A stretch of DNA of 64,000 nt, taken from contig NZ_VWVU01000023.1 of NCBI RefSeq assembly GCF_008638365.1, forward strand, positions 48,321 through 112,320. Direction: 5' to 3'. Below, piece after piece: positions 42,750-53,573 of this stretch. The stretch's first letter is position 1. Each line of letters begins with the position of its first letter. A model generated the notes under the pieces. The model saw only the letters and a program-made list of their open reading frames with translations, was not told the DNA's origin and ran no database searches. The position numbers and the translations under genes are program-made. The DNA comes from Nocardiopsis quinghaiensis. Its GTDB lineage: Bacteria; Actinomycetota; Actinomycetes; Streptosporangiales; Streptosporangiaceae.

Positions 42750-45700
42750 ATGCCCCGCCATGCGCGAGCACTCGGCGCTGCCGTAACGGCGTCGTTGCTC
42801 CTCATGCCCGCTCTGTCCACCCCCGCCTTCGCGGATGAGGAGCCCGACAACGGCCCTTCCACCTCGACCGCCGACCTGCGCGGAGAGCAGGAGGCCCTGG
42901 TCCTGGCCCAGGAGACCGGCGAACCCGTCGAGATCACCGCGGCCACCACCGAGACCAGCCGCCACCTGGCCAACCCCGACGGCAGCTTCACCCTGGAGCA
43001 GAACGCCTCCCCGGTGCGCGTGCGCAGCCAGGACGGCTGGACCCCGGTCGACACCGACCTGGCCGTGGGCTCCGACGACAGGGTCCGCCCCAGGGCGGTC
43101 AGCGCGGACATCGCCTTCTCCGGCGGCGGGGACCAGGCCCTGGCCAGCGTCGGGATCGGCTCCAACTCCGTCGGGCTCGGCTGGCACGAGGACCTGCCGA
43201 CTCCCACCCTGGAGGGATCCCAGGCCACCTACGCCGACGTCCTGCCGGACGTGGACCTGGTCCTGACCGCCGGGGTGGACGGGTTCGGCCAGGTGCTGGT
43301 GGTGCACACCCCCGAGGCGGCCCGGCACCAGGACCTCGCGGAGCTGGAGATGGCCCTGTCCACCACCGGTGTGACCATGCACCTGGGCGAGAACGGCATG
43401 CTCGAAGCCCTCGGAGACCAGGGGCAGGAGAGTGTCTTCACCGCGGTGGCCCCGGCGATGTGGGACTCCGCCGGCGTGGAGGAGACCGGTGAGGACCCCA
43501 CGGTGATGGCCCCCATGGGCGCACGCACCGAACTCCTCGGCGTGGACCTGACCCCCGACAGCATCCGGCTGGTCCCCGACGCGGCCATGCTTGACGACGC
43601 CGAGACCGAGTACCCGGTCTACATCGACCCCTCGGTAGCGGTCAGCCGGGTGGGGCGCACCTACGTCAACGCCAACTACCCGAGCCAGTCGTACTGGAAC
43701 TACGCCACCTCCCACACCCCCGGAGTCGGCTACGAGCCCAGCGAGGGCAGCACCAAGCGCGCGTTCTGGCGGTTCAACATCGACTCACGCACCCGCAACG
43801 CCGACATCACCCGAGCCACGCTCCGCGCCAAAGTCACCCACGCTTACGCGTGCACCAACGCCAAGGTCCAGCTGTGGCGCACCGACGCCATCACCTCCTC
43901 CACCACCTGGAACAAGCAGAACACCTCGGCGTTCTGGAACACCAGACTGGACACCAGGACCATCAACGCCGGACGCTCAGGCTGCTCCGGCGGCGTCTCT
44001 CCGACGGTGGAGTTCAACGCCACCTCCGGGTACGTGTACAGCCGCGACGCGGGACACAACACCACCACCCTGGGCCTGCGCGGCAACGAGACCAGGTCCT
44101 CCAGCAACCACGACTGGCGCCGCTTCGCCTCCAACCCCACTCTGCAGGTGGACTACAACAACCCGCCCGAGGTCCCCACCAAGCTCTCGGACTCCCACGG
44201 CGGCACCTGCTCCACCGATCCGGACAATCCGCGCCTGATCAACGAGACCCGGCCCACCTTCACCGCCTACGTCCGCGACCGCGACTCCACCTCCAGCAAC
44301 CGCCAGAAGGTCAAGACCCGCTTCGCCTGGTGGGTGGACGGCACCCGGCTCGGTGACGTGGACACCTCCTCCACCAACGTGGCCGTGTGGTCCTCGGGCT
44401 CCTACCAGTCCGTGCGCGCCACCGCCCTGCCCGAGGACGTCCTCATCGGCTACCGGGCCAACGCCAACGACGGCACATCGTGGTCCGGCTGGTCGTCCTA
44501 CTGCTACCTGATGATCAGCACCGCCCGGCCCGAGCAGGGACCCGCGGTCACCTCCACCGACTACCCCGCCGGGGACGAGTTCCACGGCTCCCCGGGGCAG
44601 CCGGGCGAGTTCGCCTTCACCAACAACGGCGTCGACGGGGCCGAGAGCTACTTCTACGCCCTCAACGACGACTCCTGCGTCCACGAACTCACCCCCGGTG
44701 AACCGGGCGGGTCGGTGACGGTGACCCTCACCCCGCGCCTGGAGGGACCCAACTGGGTCTACGCGCGCACCGTGGACGCCTTCGGCAACTCCTCCGACTG
44801 CGTCCTCGCCTACTCCTTCCTGGTCGCCCCGCCCAGTGATCCGGCCGCCCACTACACCTTCGACGAGGGACAGGGCGACCGCGCCGCCGACACCGCCAAC
44901 CCCGGCCAGGGCGCCACCCTGTCCGACGGTGTGGAGTGGGTCCGCGGCCGGGTCGGGGCGACCGACAATCCCGACACCGACCCCACCCCGCGCCTCGAGG
45001 GCACCGCCGTGCACACCAGCGGCTACACCGACGGCGATCCGGGCCCCTACGACGAGATCACCGCCGACGGATCGGCCGTGGACACCTCCGGCACCTTCTC
45101 GGTGTCGGCGTGGGTGAAGCTGGACCGCGCCTACGCCCACCACACCGCCGTCGCACAGGAGGGCACGCAGCAGAGCGCCTTCCACCTGGGCTACCAGGGC
45201 AACACCGGTCAGTGGGTCTTCAAGATGTCCCCTGAGGACGAGTACTGGGACGGCTCGCGTGAGTGGGCCGTGGTCACGTCCTCCGCCACCGCCGAGGTCG
45301 GGGTGTGGACCCACCTGCTGGGCACCCACGACGCGCAGACCGGCGAGATCACCCTGTACGTCGACGGCGTCGAGCAGGGAACGGACACACACCCCGGGCC
45401 GTGGAACGCCCAGGGACCCCTCACCGTGGGCCGTGCCCTGTTCCAGGGCGCGGGCAACTACTACTGGCCCGGCGCCATCGACGACATCAGGGTGTGGAAC
45501 CGGCTCGTGCTGGACGAGACCGTGTCCGAGTCCGAGACCGCCTCCGAGGTGTGGCGCCTGGCCAACCGTCCGATCGCCGCCGAGGGCCGGTGGAGGCTCG
45601 ACGAATGGGACGGTACGGCGGTGGCCGACGCCACCGACCACGGTCTGGACGCCACCCTGCACGGTGATCCCCTCACCGCGTGGAACACCGCCGAGAACGG

Positions 45701-46265
45701 AGTCACCGCCTCCCCCGGGGTGCGGCTCAACGGTGCCGACGAGTACGTCGAGGCGCCCGGGCCCGCCCTGCGCACCGACCGCAGCTTCGGAGTCTCGGCC
45801 TGGGTGCGCCTGGACGAGACCGGCGAGGGCGTCAACACCTCCGCCACCAGTCAGGCCGGCGAGTTCCAGAGTGGGTTCCACCTGGGCTACCAGGGGTCGC
45901 GTGGAGCGTGGGTGTTCAAGATGGCCCCCCACGACGACGCTCCCACCTCCGGTTCGGACGGATGGACCTACGCCTACTCCAGCACCGCCGCCCGGCTGGG
46001 GGAGTGGGTCCACCTCACCGGGGTCTACGACCACACCACCGGTGAGCTGGTGCTCTACGTCAACGGCTTCGAGGAGTCCCGTGTGGCGGTGGACCACGCC
46101 TGGCACGCCGACGGCCCGTTCCGGATCGGCAGCGCCCAGCACGGCGGTTCCAACGCCTACCACTGGACCGGCGATATCGACGACGTCCACGCCTACCAGG
46201 GCGTACTCAACGACCTCGGCATTCGCCAGGTCCGCGACGGAGAGTTCCCCAACACACAGGGCTGA
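42750..46265 (+). CDS. Secreted DNRLRE/LamG-domain protein preceding the RHS toxin
   Basis: This 1171-residue exported protein starts at ATG 42750 with a signal peptide (MPRHARALGAAVTASLLLMP, cleavage after ALSTPAFA). Residues ~60-270 resemble the N-terminal shells of actinobacterial RHS proteins (DGSFTLEQNASPVRVRSQDG). Residues ~285-470 are a DNRLRE domain (RTYVNANYPSQSYWNYAT, AFWRFNIDSRTRNADITRAT). The C-terminus has two concanavalin-like LamG domains (~698-930 and ~943-1160) with matching blocks AFHLGYQGNTGQWVFKM and GFHLGYQGSRGAWVFKM. It lies 78 bases before the RHS gene, same direction, with a hairpin between. Probably a wall-associated binding partner or delivery aid of the RHS protein. 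Confidence 0.85.
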   Translation: MPRHARALGAAVTASLLLMPALSTPAFADEEPDNGPSTSTADLRGEQEALVLAQETGEPVEITAATTETSRHLANPDGSFTLEQNASPVRVRSQDGWTPVDTDLAVGSDDRVRPRAVSADIAFSGGGDQALASVGIGSNSVGLGWHEDLPTPTLEGSQATYADVLPDVDLVLTAGVDGFGQVLVVHTPEAARHQDLAELEMALSTTGVTMHLGENGMLEALGDQGQESVFTAVAPAMWDSAGVEETGEDPTVMAPMGARTELLGVDLTPDSIRLVPDAAMLDDAETEYPVYIDPSVAVSRVGRTYVNANYPSQSYWNYATSHTPGVGYEPSEGSTKRAFWRFNIDSRTRNADITRATLRAKVTHAYACTNAKVQLWRTDAITSSTTWNKQNTSAFWNTRLDTRTINAGRSGCSGGVSPTVEFNATSGYVYSRDAGHNTTTLGLRGNETRSSSNHDWRRFASNPTLQVDYNNPPEVPTKLSDSHGGTCSTDPDNPRLINETRPTFTAYVRDRDSTSSNRQKVKTRFAWWVDGTRLGDVDTSSTNVAVWSSGSYQSVRATALPEDVLIGYRANANDGTSWSGWSSYCYLMISTARPEQGPAVTSTDYPAGDEFHGSPGQPGEFAFTNNGVDGAESYFYALNDDSCVHELTPGEPGGSVTVTLTPRLEGPNWVYARTVDAFGNSSDCVLAYSFLVAPPSDPAAHYTFDEGQGDRAADTANPGQGATLSDGVEWVRGRVGATDNPDTDPTPRLEGTAVHTSGYTDGDPGPYDEITADGSAVDTSGTFSVSAWVKLDRAYAHHTAVAQEGTQQSAFHLGYQGNTGQWVFKMSPEDEYWDGSREWAVVTSSATAEVGVWTHLLGTHDAQTGEITLYVDGVEQGTDTHPGPWNAQGPLTVGRALFQGAGNYYWPGAIDDIRVWNRLVLDETVSESETASEVWRLANRPIAAEGRWRLDEWDGTAVADATDHGLDATLHGDPLTAWNTAENGVTASPGVRLNGADEYVEAPGPALRTDRSFGVSAWVRLDETGEGVNTSATSQAGEFQSGFHLGYQGSRGAWVFKMAPHDDAPTSGSDGWTYAYSSTAARLGEWVHLTGVYDHTTGELVLYVNGFEESRVAVDHAWHADGPFRIGSAQHGGSNAYHWTGDIDDVHAYQGVLNDLGIRQVRDGEFPNTQG

Positions 46266-46302
46266 CCCCGCCCCGACCCCCATCACACCCCACCCCGTGA
46301 TC

Positions 46303-46330
46303 GTCCCTCCGCCCCGCAAGGCGGAGGGAC
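46303..46330. promoter_or_regulatory. Hairpin immediately upstream of the RHS ribosome site
   Basis: GTCCCTCCGCC pairs perfectly with GGCGGAGGGAC (11-bp stem, CCGCAA loop). It ends one base before AGGAGG and the RHS GTG at 46343. It may lower read-through from the LamG gene or shield the ribosome site, making expression of the huge toxin conditional. Confidence 0.6.
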
Positions 46331-46342
46331 AGGAGGACTGCT

Positions 46343-49300
46343 GTGACCCCGCGCAGTGACACCCCCGTCCGTCCCGGCCCGATCCGCCGCGGCATCACCT
46401 ACTCGGTCGCCCTCGTCCTGGCGGCCGGGCTGCTGAACACGCTTCCGGCCTCCGCCACCGCCTACAATCCGCGCCCCGAGGTGGAGGACGTCCCCTCGGT
46501 GGAGGGACACGACCTGCTGTCCCCCGCTGCGGGCGGAGCGGACGCGGTCGCCAAGGCGGCCCTCACCGAACCGGAGGAGGCCGCATGGCCCGAACCCTCC
46601 TCCAATGACTTCAACCTGGACGGCGACCGGCCCCGGACCTTGAACGTTCAGGAGGACGCACCGGTCACGGTCACCCCGGTGACGGGAGAGGCGTTCGGCG
46701 AGTGGGAGGTTCCCGAACACTGGCAGCAGTGGGCACCCGAAGACCAGGAGAAGCCTACCGAGGACGGGGCTTCCGAGCAGGATGTCCCGGACGAGACCGA
46801 AACTTCCGGGCAGGCGGAACCCAACGGGGACGAGGCAGCCGAGGAAGAGGACCCGGCTGCGGGGGAGGAGACCGCGGATCCCTCCCCGGAGGAGTCTCCC
46901 GTCCAGACCCCGGGGAGGTCGCCGGAGTCGGTGGACCCCTCACCGGAGAGCAGCCCGTCCCCGACCCGGAACGAGTCCCGCAGGGAACCCGTCACCTCTG
47001 AGGACTCCGCACCGGAGGTGGACGCCTTCGCCGCCCCCGAGCCGGTCGAGTCCGCCCAGGTCGAGGTCTTGGACCAGACCGACGCCGAGAAGGCCGGGGT
47101 CAACGGCCTGCTCGTCCACGTCACCCGTACTGACGACTCGCCCACCCTCGCCCCGGTCCGGATGGAGGTGGACTACTCCGAGTTCGCCGCCGCGTTCGGC
47201 GGCGACTACGCCTCCCGCCTGAGCGTCGTCGAACTCGCCCCCTGCGTCCTGGACGACTCCTGCGAGGCCGACGACACCGTCGCCTTCGACGCGCCCCAAC
47301 TCCTCGACAACAGCGTCCAGGACCAGAACCTGTCCGCCGTCGTGGGCGCCGCTCCCGCCCAGGGCTCCCTGTTCGCCGTCACCTCCGCCCCCTCCGGCGG
47401 CAACGGCGACTACAGGGCCACCAAGCTCTCGCCGTCCTCCACCTGGAACGTCAACACCCAGGCCGGAGACTTCTCCTGGTCCTACGACCTGTCCGTCCCA
47501 CCCGCGCCGAGTGCGCTCGTCCCCGCCATGGGTCTGAGCTACTCCTCCGGCGGAGTGGACGGACGCGTGGCCACCTCCAACAACCAGACCTCCTGGATCG
47601 GTGACGGCTTCGCCTACGCCCCGGGATCGATCGAACGCCGCTACGTGGCCTGTTCCGACTCCGGACACAGGACCGGTGACCTGTGTTGGAACACCGACAA
47701 CGTCACTCTGTCCATGAGCGGGCACTCCGGCGCGCTCGTCAAGCACGACGACGGCAGCTACCGCCTGTCCAACGACGACGGCACCAAGGTCGAGAGGCTC
47801 ACCGGCGCCACCAACGGGGCGCACGGCGGCGAGTACTGGAAGGTGACCACCCCCGACGGCACCCAGTACTTCTTCGGCCGCAACCGCCTGCCCGGCTGGT
47901 CCAGCGGCGATCCCGAGACCGAGTCCGCGCAGACCATGCCCGTCTACGCCGCCGAGTCCGGGCAGCCCTGCTACGACTCCGACTTCTCCGAGTCCTGGTG
48001 CCAGCAGGCCTACAAGTGGAACCTCGACTACGTCGTGGACGTGCACGGCAACGTCATGACGTTCTACTACGACGCCGAGACCAACCACTACGGCCGCAAC
48101 CTCACCAACACCGCCACTCCCTACGTACGCGCGGCCAACATCAAGCACATCGAGTACGGTCTCCGCAGCGGCGACGTGTACGCCACCGCCCCGACGCGCG
48201 TGGTGTTCTCCACCTCCGAGCGGTGCCTGGTCACCGACTCTTTCGATTGTGCTCCCGACAAGCGCACCTCGGGCAACGCCGAGCACTGGCCCGACGTGCC
48301 CCTGGACCAGGACTGCAAGTCCGGCTCCTCCTGTGCGGGCCGCCACTCTCCGACCTTCTGGTCCACCAAGAAGCTCGACGCGATCACCACCCAGATCCGC
48401 CAGGACGGCGAGTACGCCAAGGTCGACTCCTGGACCCTGGAACACTCATTCCCCGAGGCGGGGGACGGGACGGGCCCGACCCTGTGGTTGGACTCCATCG
48501 AGCACACCGGTCACGTGGGCGGCACCGAGTCGCTGCCCAAGGTCACCTTCGGCGGCACCCAGATGCCCAACCGCGTGGACTCACCCACCGACGACATCGC
48601 TCCGATGCTGCGGTGGCGGATCACCGAGGTCCTCACCGAGACCGGTGGGCAGCTCGACATCACCTACTCCGAACCCGAGTGCGTGCACGGCGAGACTCCG
48701 CAGCCGCACGACAACACCAAGCGCTGCTACCCGGTGAAGTGGACGCCCGAGGGCGGGGTGGAACTGACCGACTGGTTCCACAAGTACGTGGTCACCGAGG
48801 TCAACGAACTCGACCTGGTCACCGACCAACCCACACTCACCACGAGCTACGACTACGTGGGCACCCCGGCCTGGCGGTACACCGAGGCCGACGGCATGGT
48901 CAAGGACAAGTACCGCACCTGGGCCGACTGGCGCGGCTACGACCGCGTCATCGTCCACACCGGACACGCCAGCGAAGAGCGGAGCGAAACCGAGTACCTG
49001 TACTTCCAGGGCATGGACGGCGACAAACAGCCCAGCGGAACCAGGGACGTGTCCGTCACCGACTCGCGCGGGGTCGAGCACACCGACCACAAGGAACTCA
49101 ACGGCACCCTCCTCGAAACCATCACCCGCAACAGAGAGGGCGGCGAGGACCTCTCCCGGGAGATCAGCACCCCCTGGCTGAAGAAGACCGCCGAGGTCAC
49201 CCACTCCTGGGGCAGCCAGACCGCGCACATGATCCGAACCAAGCGGGTGAACAGCTTCACCCGCCTGGCCGACGGCACCTGGAACCAGGCCCGGATTGAC

Positions 49301-52300
49301 CACACCATCAACGACGACGGCGTCATCACACGGACACGCGACCACGGCGACGTGGACATGGCCGGTGACGAGGAATGCGTCCACACCACCTACGTCAGCA
49401 ACACCGACGCCTGGATCCTCAACCTCGTCTCGCGGACCGAGACCCTCGCGGTGGACTGCGGACAGACCCCTGACCGCCCCGAGGACGTCGTCACCGACGA
49501 GCTCGTCCTCTACGACGGCGGCGGACACGGCGACGCCCCGACCCGCGGTCTGCCCACCCGCACCGAGAAGCTCGACTCCTACACCGGCGACGACCCCGTT
49601 TACCAGATGGTGCAGGAGGCGGAGTTCGACGCCTTCGGCAACACCGTGGCCGAGACCAACGCCAACGGCGGGGTGACCACCACCGACTACACCCAGACCT
49701 CCATGGGACTTCCGGAGTCGGTCACCGAGACCAACCCGCTCGGCCACACCACCACCACGGTCGTCGACCCGGCCCGCGGCATGCCCGTGGCCGAGACCGA
49801 CGCCAACGGCCGCACCATGCACATGGCCTACGACCCCCTCGGCCGCCTGGTCAGCGTCTGGCTCCCCGACCGCGACCCCGGGGCCGACACCCCCACGGCC
49901 AAGTTCGAGTACCACATCCGCCAGAACGCGCCCACATCCGTCGTCACGCACACCCTGCGCACCGCGACCGAGTACACCACCGGCTACGAGATCTTCGACG
50001 CCTTCCTACGCCCACGCCAGACCCAGGCCCCGAGCCCGACGTCGGAAGGAGGGCGGCTGATCACCGACACCTTCCACGACACCCGGGGCCAGGTGGTCAA
50101 GGAACGCGAGGCCTACTACAACACCGAGGACCCCAGCGACACCCTGTTCGTCGTCGCCGACGACGGTGACATCCCCCGCCAAGCCGAGACCGTCTATGAC
50201 GGAGCCGGCCGCGTTACCGACCTCCTGCACGTGGGCTTCGGTGAGGAGCTCTGGCGCACCAGCACCGAACACCATGGCGACCGCACCCTGGTCACTCCTC
50301 CCGACGGAGGCGTGGCCACCACATCCATCACCGATGTGCAGGGCCGCCTGGCGGAGGTGCGCACCCACCACGGTGACACCCCCGAGGGCGACTACGACGC
50401 GATCAACTACACCTACGCCAAGAACGACGAGCTGGCCACCGTCACCGACCCCGAGGGCAACACCTGGACCTACACCTACGACCTGCGCGGCCGTCTCGTC
50501 CAGACCGCGGACCCCGTCGCGGGCACCACCACGATGACCTACAACCGGCTCGACCAGCTGGTCACCACCACCGACGCCCGCGGTGAGACCCTCGCCTACT
50601 CCTATGACTCCATCGGCCGCCAGGTGGGCCTGCACGACGACTCCACGAACGGGGCGCTGCGCGCCAAGTGGGTCTACGACACCCTGGCCAAGGGCCACCT
50701 GACCTCCTCCACCCGGCACGTGGACGGCAGCGCCTACACCTCCCGGGTGGTGAACTACGACCAGTTCTACCGGCCCCTGGCCACCGAGGTCCTCATCCCC
50801 TCCAGCGAACCGGGACTCTCGGGCCGGTACCGGTTCACCACGGCCTACAACCCCGACGGTTCCGTCCAGTCCCAGAAGATGCCCGCGGCCGGAGGCCTGG
50901 GCAGCGAGTCGGTGGCCTACTCCTACAACGACTTCGGCATGCCCGTCGCGATGGCGGGGTTCACCGGCTACGTCGAGGCGAGCAAGTACAACAAGCTGGG
51001 GCAGCTGGTCCAGCGCACGATGGACATCGGCGACTCCAGTACCCACGCCACCTACCTGACCCGCCACTTCGACCAGGCCACCGGGCGCATGTCCGAGACC
51101 ACCCTGGTGCCCGAACGCGGTGTCACCGGCTCGCTGGTGCACCAGTACTACGCCTACGACGACGCTGGCAACGTCCTCAACCTGCGCGACGAGCCCACCG
51201 CCGACCACCTCCAGGCGGACGTGCAGTGCTTCAGCTACGACCACATGCGTCGCATGACCGGCGTGTGGACCCCCGGCGCCACCGGTGAACAGGCCTGTGC
51301 CGCCGAGCCCTCGGCCGACGCCTTGGGCGGGGCGGCCCCGTACTGGCACTCCTACGCCTACGACACCCTGGGCAACCGCACCACCGAGGTCCAGCACGGT
51401 CCCACCGGGGACGTCACCCGTACCTACACCCATGGTGACGCGGCCGGGCTGCGTCCCCAGATGCTGACCCGGGTGGAGCAGACCGGTCCTGGCGGTGACC
51501 GGTTGGAGGAGTACTCCTACGACGAGGCCGGGAACATGACCGGCCGTACCACCGCGGCCCGGGAGCAGGACCTGGAGTGGGACGCCGAGGGAAACCTGGC
51601 CCGGGTGACCGAGGAGGACGGCTCCGAAACCTCCTACGTCTACGACGCCGACGGCCAGCGCCTGATCCGCCACGCCCCCGACTCCTCGACCCTGTACCTG
51701 CCGGGCATGGAACTGCGCCTGGACAAGGAGAACCTGGTCAAGGAGGCCACCCGGTTCTACTCCTTCGCGGGGGAGACCGTGGCGGTGCGTAACAACGACG
51801 GCACCCTGTCGTGGATCCACTCCGACCGTCACGGGACCGGGCAGTTCGCGGTCGACGCCCGTACCGGTGAGGAGACCCGTCGGCACATGACGGCGTTCGG
51901 CACTGACCGGGGCAGCGCGGGTGGGTGGCCCTCCGAGCGCGGGTTCGTGGGTGGCACGGTCGATGCTTCAACCGGGCTGACCCAGTTGGGTGCGCGTGCC
52001 TACGACTCGGGGTTGGGCCGGTTCGTCTCGGTGGACCCGCTCATGGACGTGACCGACCACCAGCAGATGCATGGTTATGTCTATGCCAACAACAACCCGG
52101 TGACCTTCACCGACCCGGACGGGTTGTCGTGGCTGTGCATCGATATCTGTGGTTCGGGAGGTTACGCCGTCGTGAACCCCACGGCGAAGGGCGGCGGCTA
52201 TCTGTACGACTACGACCGCGAACAGAAGATCTTCTTCAACGAGGGCGGTGGGACCACCAGTGTGTACTCACCGTCTCCGCGCACGCGTGCCAGCAGGGGT

Positions 52301-53560
52301 GGGGGTAGCGGCACCACGTATCAGGGACGTCAGGGGCCGTCGCAGGCCTATCTGGACGCCCAGCGTGAGAAGGAGGAGGCCAAGCAGAAGCTGATCGCCG
52401 CCGCGGCGGGCCTGGCGAAGCTGGTCGCAGACGAGTTGGGGATCACGGCCGGCCTGGAGTGCTTCACCACAGGTGACCTGGGGGCGTGCGGCGAGACCGC
52501 GCTGAACGTCGCGACGATGTTCGTGGGCGGCCTGGCGGGCAAGATCGCGGTGAAGTACGGGCTGAGATGGGGCAAGGCCGCGGAGTTGGGCCGAAAGATC
52601 GCCAAGCTCGGCGGTGACTTGGTCGACGGTGTCGGGGACTTGATCAAGTCCAACCGCAAGGTCGACAACCTCTGTAACAGTTTCGCCCCGGGGACCAGGG
52701 TGGTGATGGCTGACGGGTCGACCAGACCGATCGAGGAGGTCGAGGTCGGCGAGAAGGTGTTGGCGACCGACCCGGAGACGGGTGAGCAGACTGCGCGGAC
52801 GGTCCTGGCCACCATCATCGGGTCGGGCAGTAAGCATCTGGTGGAGATCACGGTGGATCCGACCACCGAGCGCGAGGCGATCGGTGGGGACGCCGGTTCC
52901 GAAGCTGAAGATGAGCAGGCCGAGCAGGCGGGGGTTCCCGGCCCGATCGCGGCCGGGGACGTGATCATCGCGACCGACGAGCACCCGTTCTGGGTGCCCG
53001 ATCTGGGGACGTGGGTCGACGCGATCGACCTGGACCCGGGGACGTGGCTGCAGACATCTGCGGGCACTTGGGTACAGGTCTCCGCGGTTCAAGCCTGGAC
53101 GCAGGCCGCGACGGTCCATAACCTGACCGTCCAGGGCGTTCACACGTTCCACGTGACCGCCGGGGACCTGGATGTCCTCAACCACAACAGCGCGCCTTTG
53201 TGTCATCTTCATGGAGGAGGCAAAGGCAGTCCTGATGGCCCAGGCGTTGTAGAAGGGCCCGCGCCGCAAAGCGCTCATAACATGCTGGAAGCTGTATCTA
53301 GTCGACCTGGAGGAACCGGAAAGGTTGATGGATACCATGGCAATGGAGGGTTTGGGAACGGTACGGGTTCGCTTCCCGGAGGAAAGTATCGAGAGTGGGA
53401 TGTCAATGCTAGAGAAGATCTTCCTCAATGTAGCGTTTGTGGGAGTGCCATCCGAGGGCCAGAAAGGCTTGTGACTCCTAAGAACTCCTCAGGAAGTGCA
53501 TTCTATACGCCTGATCACTACGGAACTTTCTTTCACACGGGGCATTTTAGTGATCTCTAG
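46343..53560 (+). CDS. RHS-repeat polymorphic toxin with Hint domain and barnase-like RNase tip
   Basis: This 2405-residue exported protein starts at GTG 46343 behind AGGAGG. It has a signal peptide (residues 1-39, ending PASATA), then an acidic Pro/Glu/Ser-rich stretch (~130-220). An RHS/YD-repeat shell fills ~350-1900 (repeats such as YDPLGRLVSVW, YDLRGRLVQTAD), closed by the RHS core GRFVSVDPLMDVTDHQQMHG and NNNPVTFTDPDGL (~1893-1930). A Hint (intein-like) protease domain starts NSFAPGTRVVMADGSTRPIE (~2110) and ends HTFHVTAGDLDVLNHN. The tip (~2325-2405) carries GSLPGGKYREWDVN, GPERLVTPKNSSGSAFYTPD and HYGTFFHTGHF, matching the barnase/RNase T1 fold's YREWDV and YYTxDHY motifs. A barstar-like gene follows. 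The tip is codon-atypical, consistent with tip exchange. Confidence 0.92.
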   Translation: MTPRSDTPVRPGPIRRGITYSVALVLAAGLLNTLPASATAYNPRPEVEDVPSVEGHDLLSPAAGGADAVAKAALTEPEEAAWPEPSSNDFNLDGDRPRTLNVQEDAPVTVTPVTGEAFGEWEVPEHWQQWAPEDQEKPTEDGASEQDVPDETETSGQAEPNGDEAAEEEDPAAGEETADPSPEESPVQTPGRSPESVDPSPESSPSPTRNESRREPVTSEDSAPEVDAFAAPEPVESAQVEVLDQTDAEKAGVNGLLVHVTRTDDSPTLAPVRMEVDYSEFAAAFGGDYASRLSVVELAPCVLDDSCEADDTVAFDAPQLLDNSVQDQNLSAVVGAAPAQGSLFAVTSAPSGGNGDYRATKLSPSSTWNVNTQAGDFSWSYDLSVPPAPSALVPAMGLSYSSGGVDGRVATSNNQTSWIGDGFAYAPGSIERRYVACSDSGHRTGDLCWNTDNVTLSMSGHSGALVKHDDGSYRLSNDDGTKVERLTGATNGAHGGEYWKVTTPDGTQYFFGRNRLPGWSSGDPETESAQTMPVYAAESGQPCYDSDFSESWCQQAYKWNLDYVVDVHGNVMTFYYDAETNHYGRNLTNTATPYVRAANIKHIEYGLRSGDVYATAPTRVVFSTSERCLVTDSFDCAPDKRTSGNAEHWPDVPLDQDCKSGSSCAGRHSPTFWSTKKLDAITTQIRQDGEYAKVDSWTLEHSFPEAGDGTGPTLWLDSIEHTGHVGGTESLPKVTFGGTQMPNRVDSPTDDIAPMLRWRITEVLTETGGQLDITYSEPECVHGETPQPHDNTKRCYPVKWTPEGGVELTDWFHKYVVTEVNELDLVTDQPTLTTSYDYVGTPAWRYTEADGMVKDKYRTWADWRGYDRVIVHTGHASEERSETEYLYFQGMDGDKQPSGTRDVSVTDSRGVEHTDHKELNGTLLETITRNREGGEDLSREISTPWLKKTAEVTHSWGSQTAHMIRTKRVNSFTRLADGTWNQARIDHTINDDGVITRTRDHGDVDMAGDEECVHTTYVSNTDAWILNLVSRTETLAVDCGQTPDRPEDVVTDELVLYDGGGHGDAPTRGLPTRTEKLDSYTGDDPVYQMVQEAEFDAFGNTVAETNANGGVTTTDYTQTSMGLPESVTETNPLGHTTTTVVDPARGMPVAETDANGRTMHMAYDPLGRLVSVWLPDRDPGADTPTAKFEYHIRQNAPTSVVTHTLRTATEYTTGYEIFDAFLRPRQTQAPSPTSEGGRLITDTFHDTRGQVVKEREAYYNTEDPSDTLFVVADDGDIPRQAETVYDGAGRVTDLLHVGFGEELWRTSTEHHGDRTLVTPPDGGVATTSITDVQGRLAEVRTHHGDTPEGDYDAINYTYAKNDELATVTDPEGNTWTYTYDLRGRLVQTADPVAGTTTMTYNRLDQLVTTTDARGETLAYSYDSIGRQVGLHDDSTNGALRAKWVYDTLAKGHLTSSTRHVDGSAYTSRVVNYDQFYRPLATEVLIPSSEPGLSGRYRFTTAYNPDGSVQSQKMPAAGGLGSESVAYSYNDFGMPVAMAGFTGYVEASKYNKLGQLVQRTMDIGDSSTHATYLTRHFDQATGRMSETTLVPERGVTGSLVHQYYAYDDAGNVLNLRDEPTADHLQADVQCFSYDHMRRMTGVWTPGATGEQACAAEPSADALGGAAPYWHSYAYDTLGNRTTEVQHGPTGDVTRTYTHGDAAGLRPQMLTRVEQTGPGGDRLEEYSYDEAGNMTGRTTAAREQDLEWDAEGNLARVTEEDGSETSYVYDADGQRLIRHAPDSSTLYLPGMELRLDKENLVKEATRFYSFAGETVAVRNNDGTLSWIHSDRHGTGQFAVDARTGEETRRHMTAFGTDRGSAGGWPSERGFVGGTVDASTGLTQLGARAYDSGLGRFVSVDPLMDVTDHQQMHGYVYANNNPVTFTDPDGLSWLCIDICGSGGYAVVNPTAKGGGYLYDYDREQKIFFNEGGGTTSVYSPSPRTRASRGGGSGTTYQGRQGPSQAYLDAQREKEEAKQKLIAAAAGLAKLVADELGITAGLECFTTGDLGACGETALNVATMFVGGLAGKIAVKYGLRWGKAAELGRKIAKLGGDLVDGVGDLIKSNRKVDNLCNSFAPGTRVVMADGSTRPIEEVEVGEKVLATDPETGEQTARTVLATIIGSGSKHLVEITVDPTTEREAIGGDAGSEAEDEQAEQAGVPGPIAAGDVIIATDEHPFWVPDLGTWVDAIDLDPGTWLQTSAGTWVQVSAVQAWTQAATVHNLTVQGVHTFHVTAGDLDVLNHNSAPLCHLHGGGKGSPDGPGVVEGPAPQSAHNMLEAVSSRPGGTGKVDGYHGNGGFGNGTGSLPGGKYREWDVNAREDLPQCSVCGSAIRGPERLVTPKNSSGSAFYTPDHYGTFFHTGHFSDL

Positions 53561-53573
53561 GGGGAAGGGATTG

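Noticed and set aside
43977..46319. Minus-strand open frame of about 780 codons opposite the LamG gene
   Set aside because: Gly/Val-rich nonsense composition; the plus-strand LamG protein has clear domains and a signal peptide.
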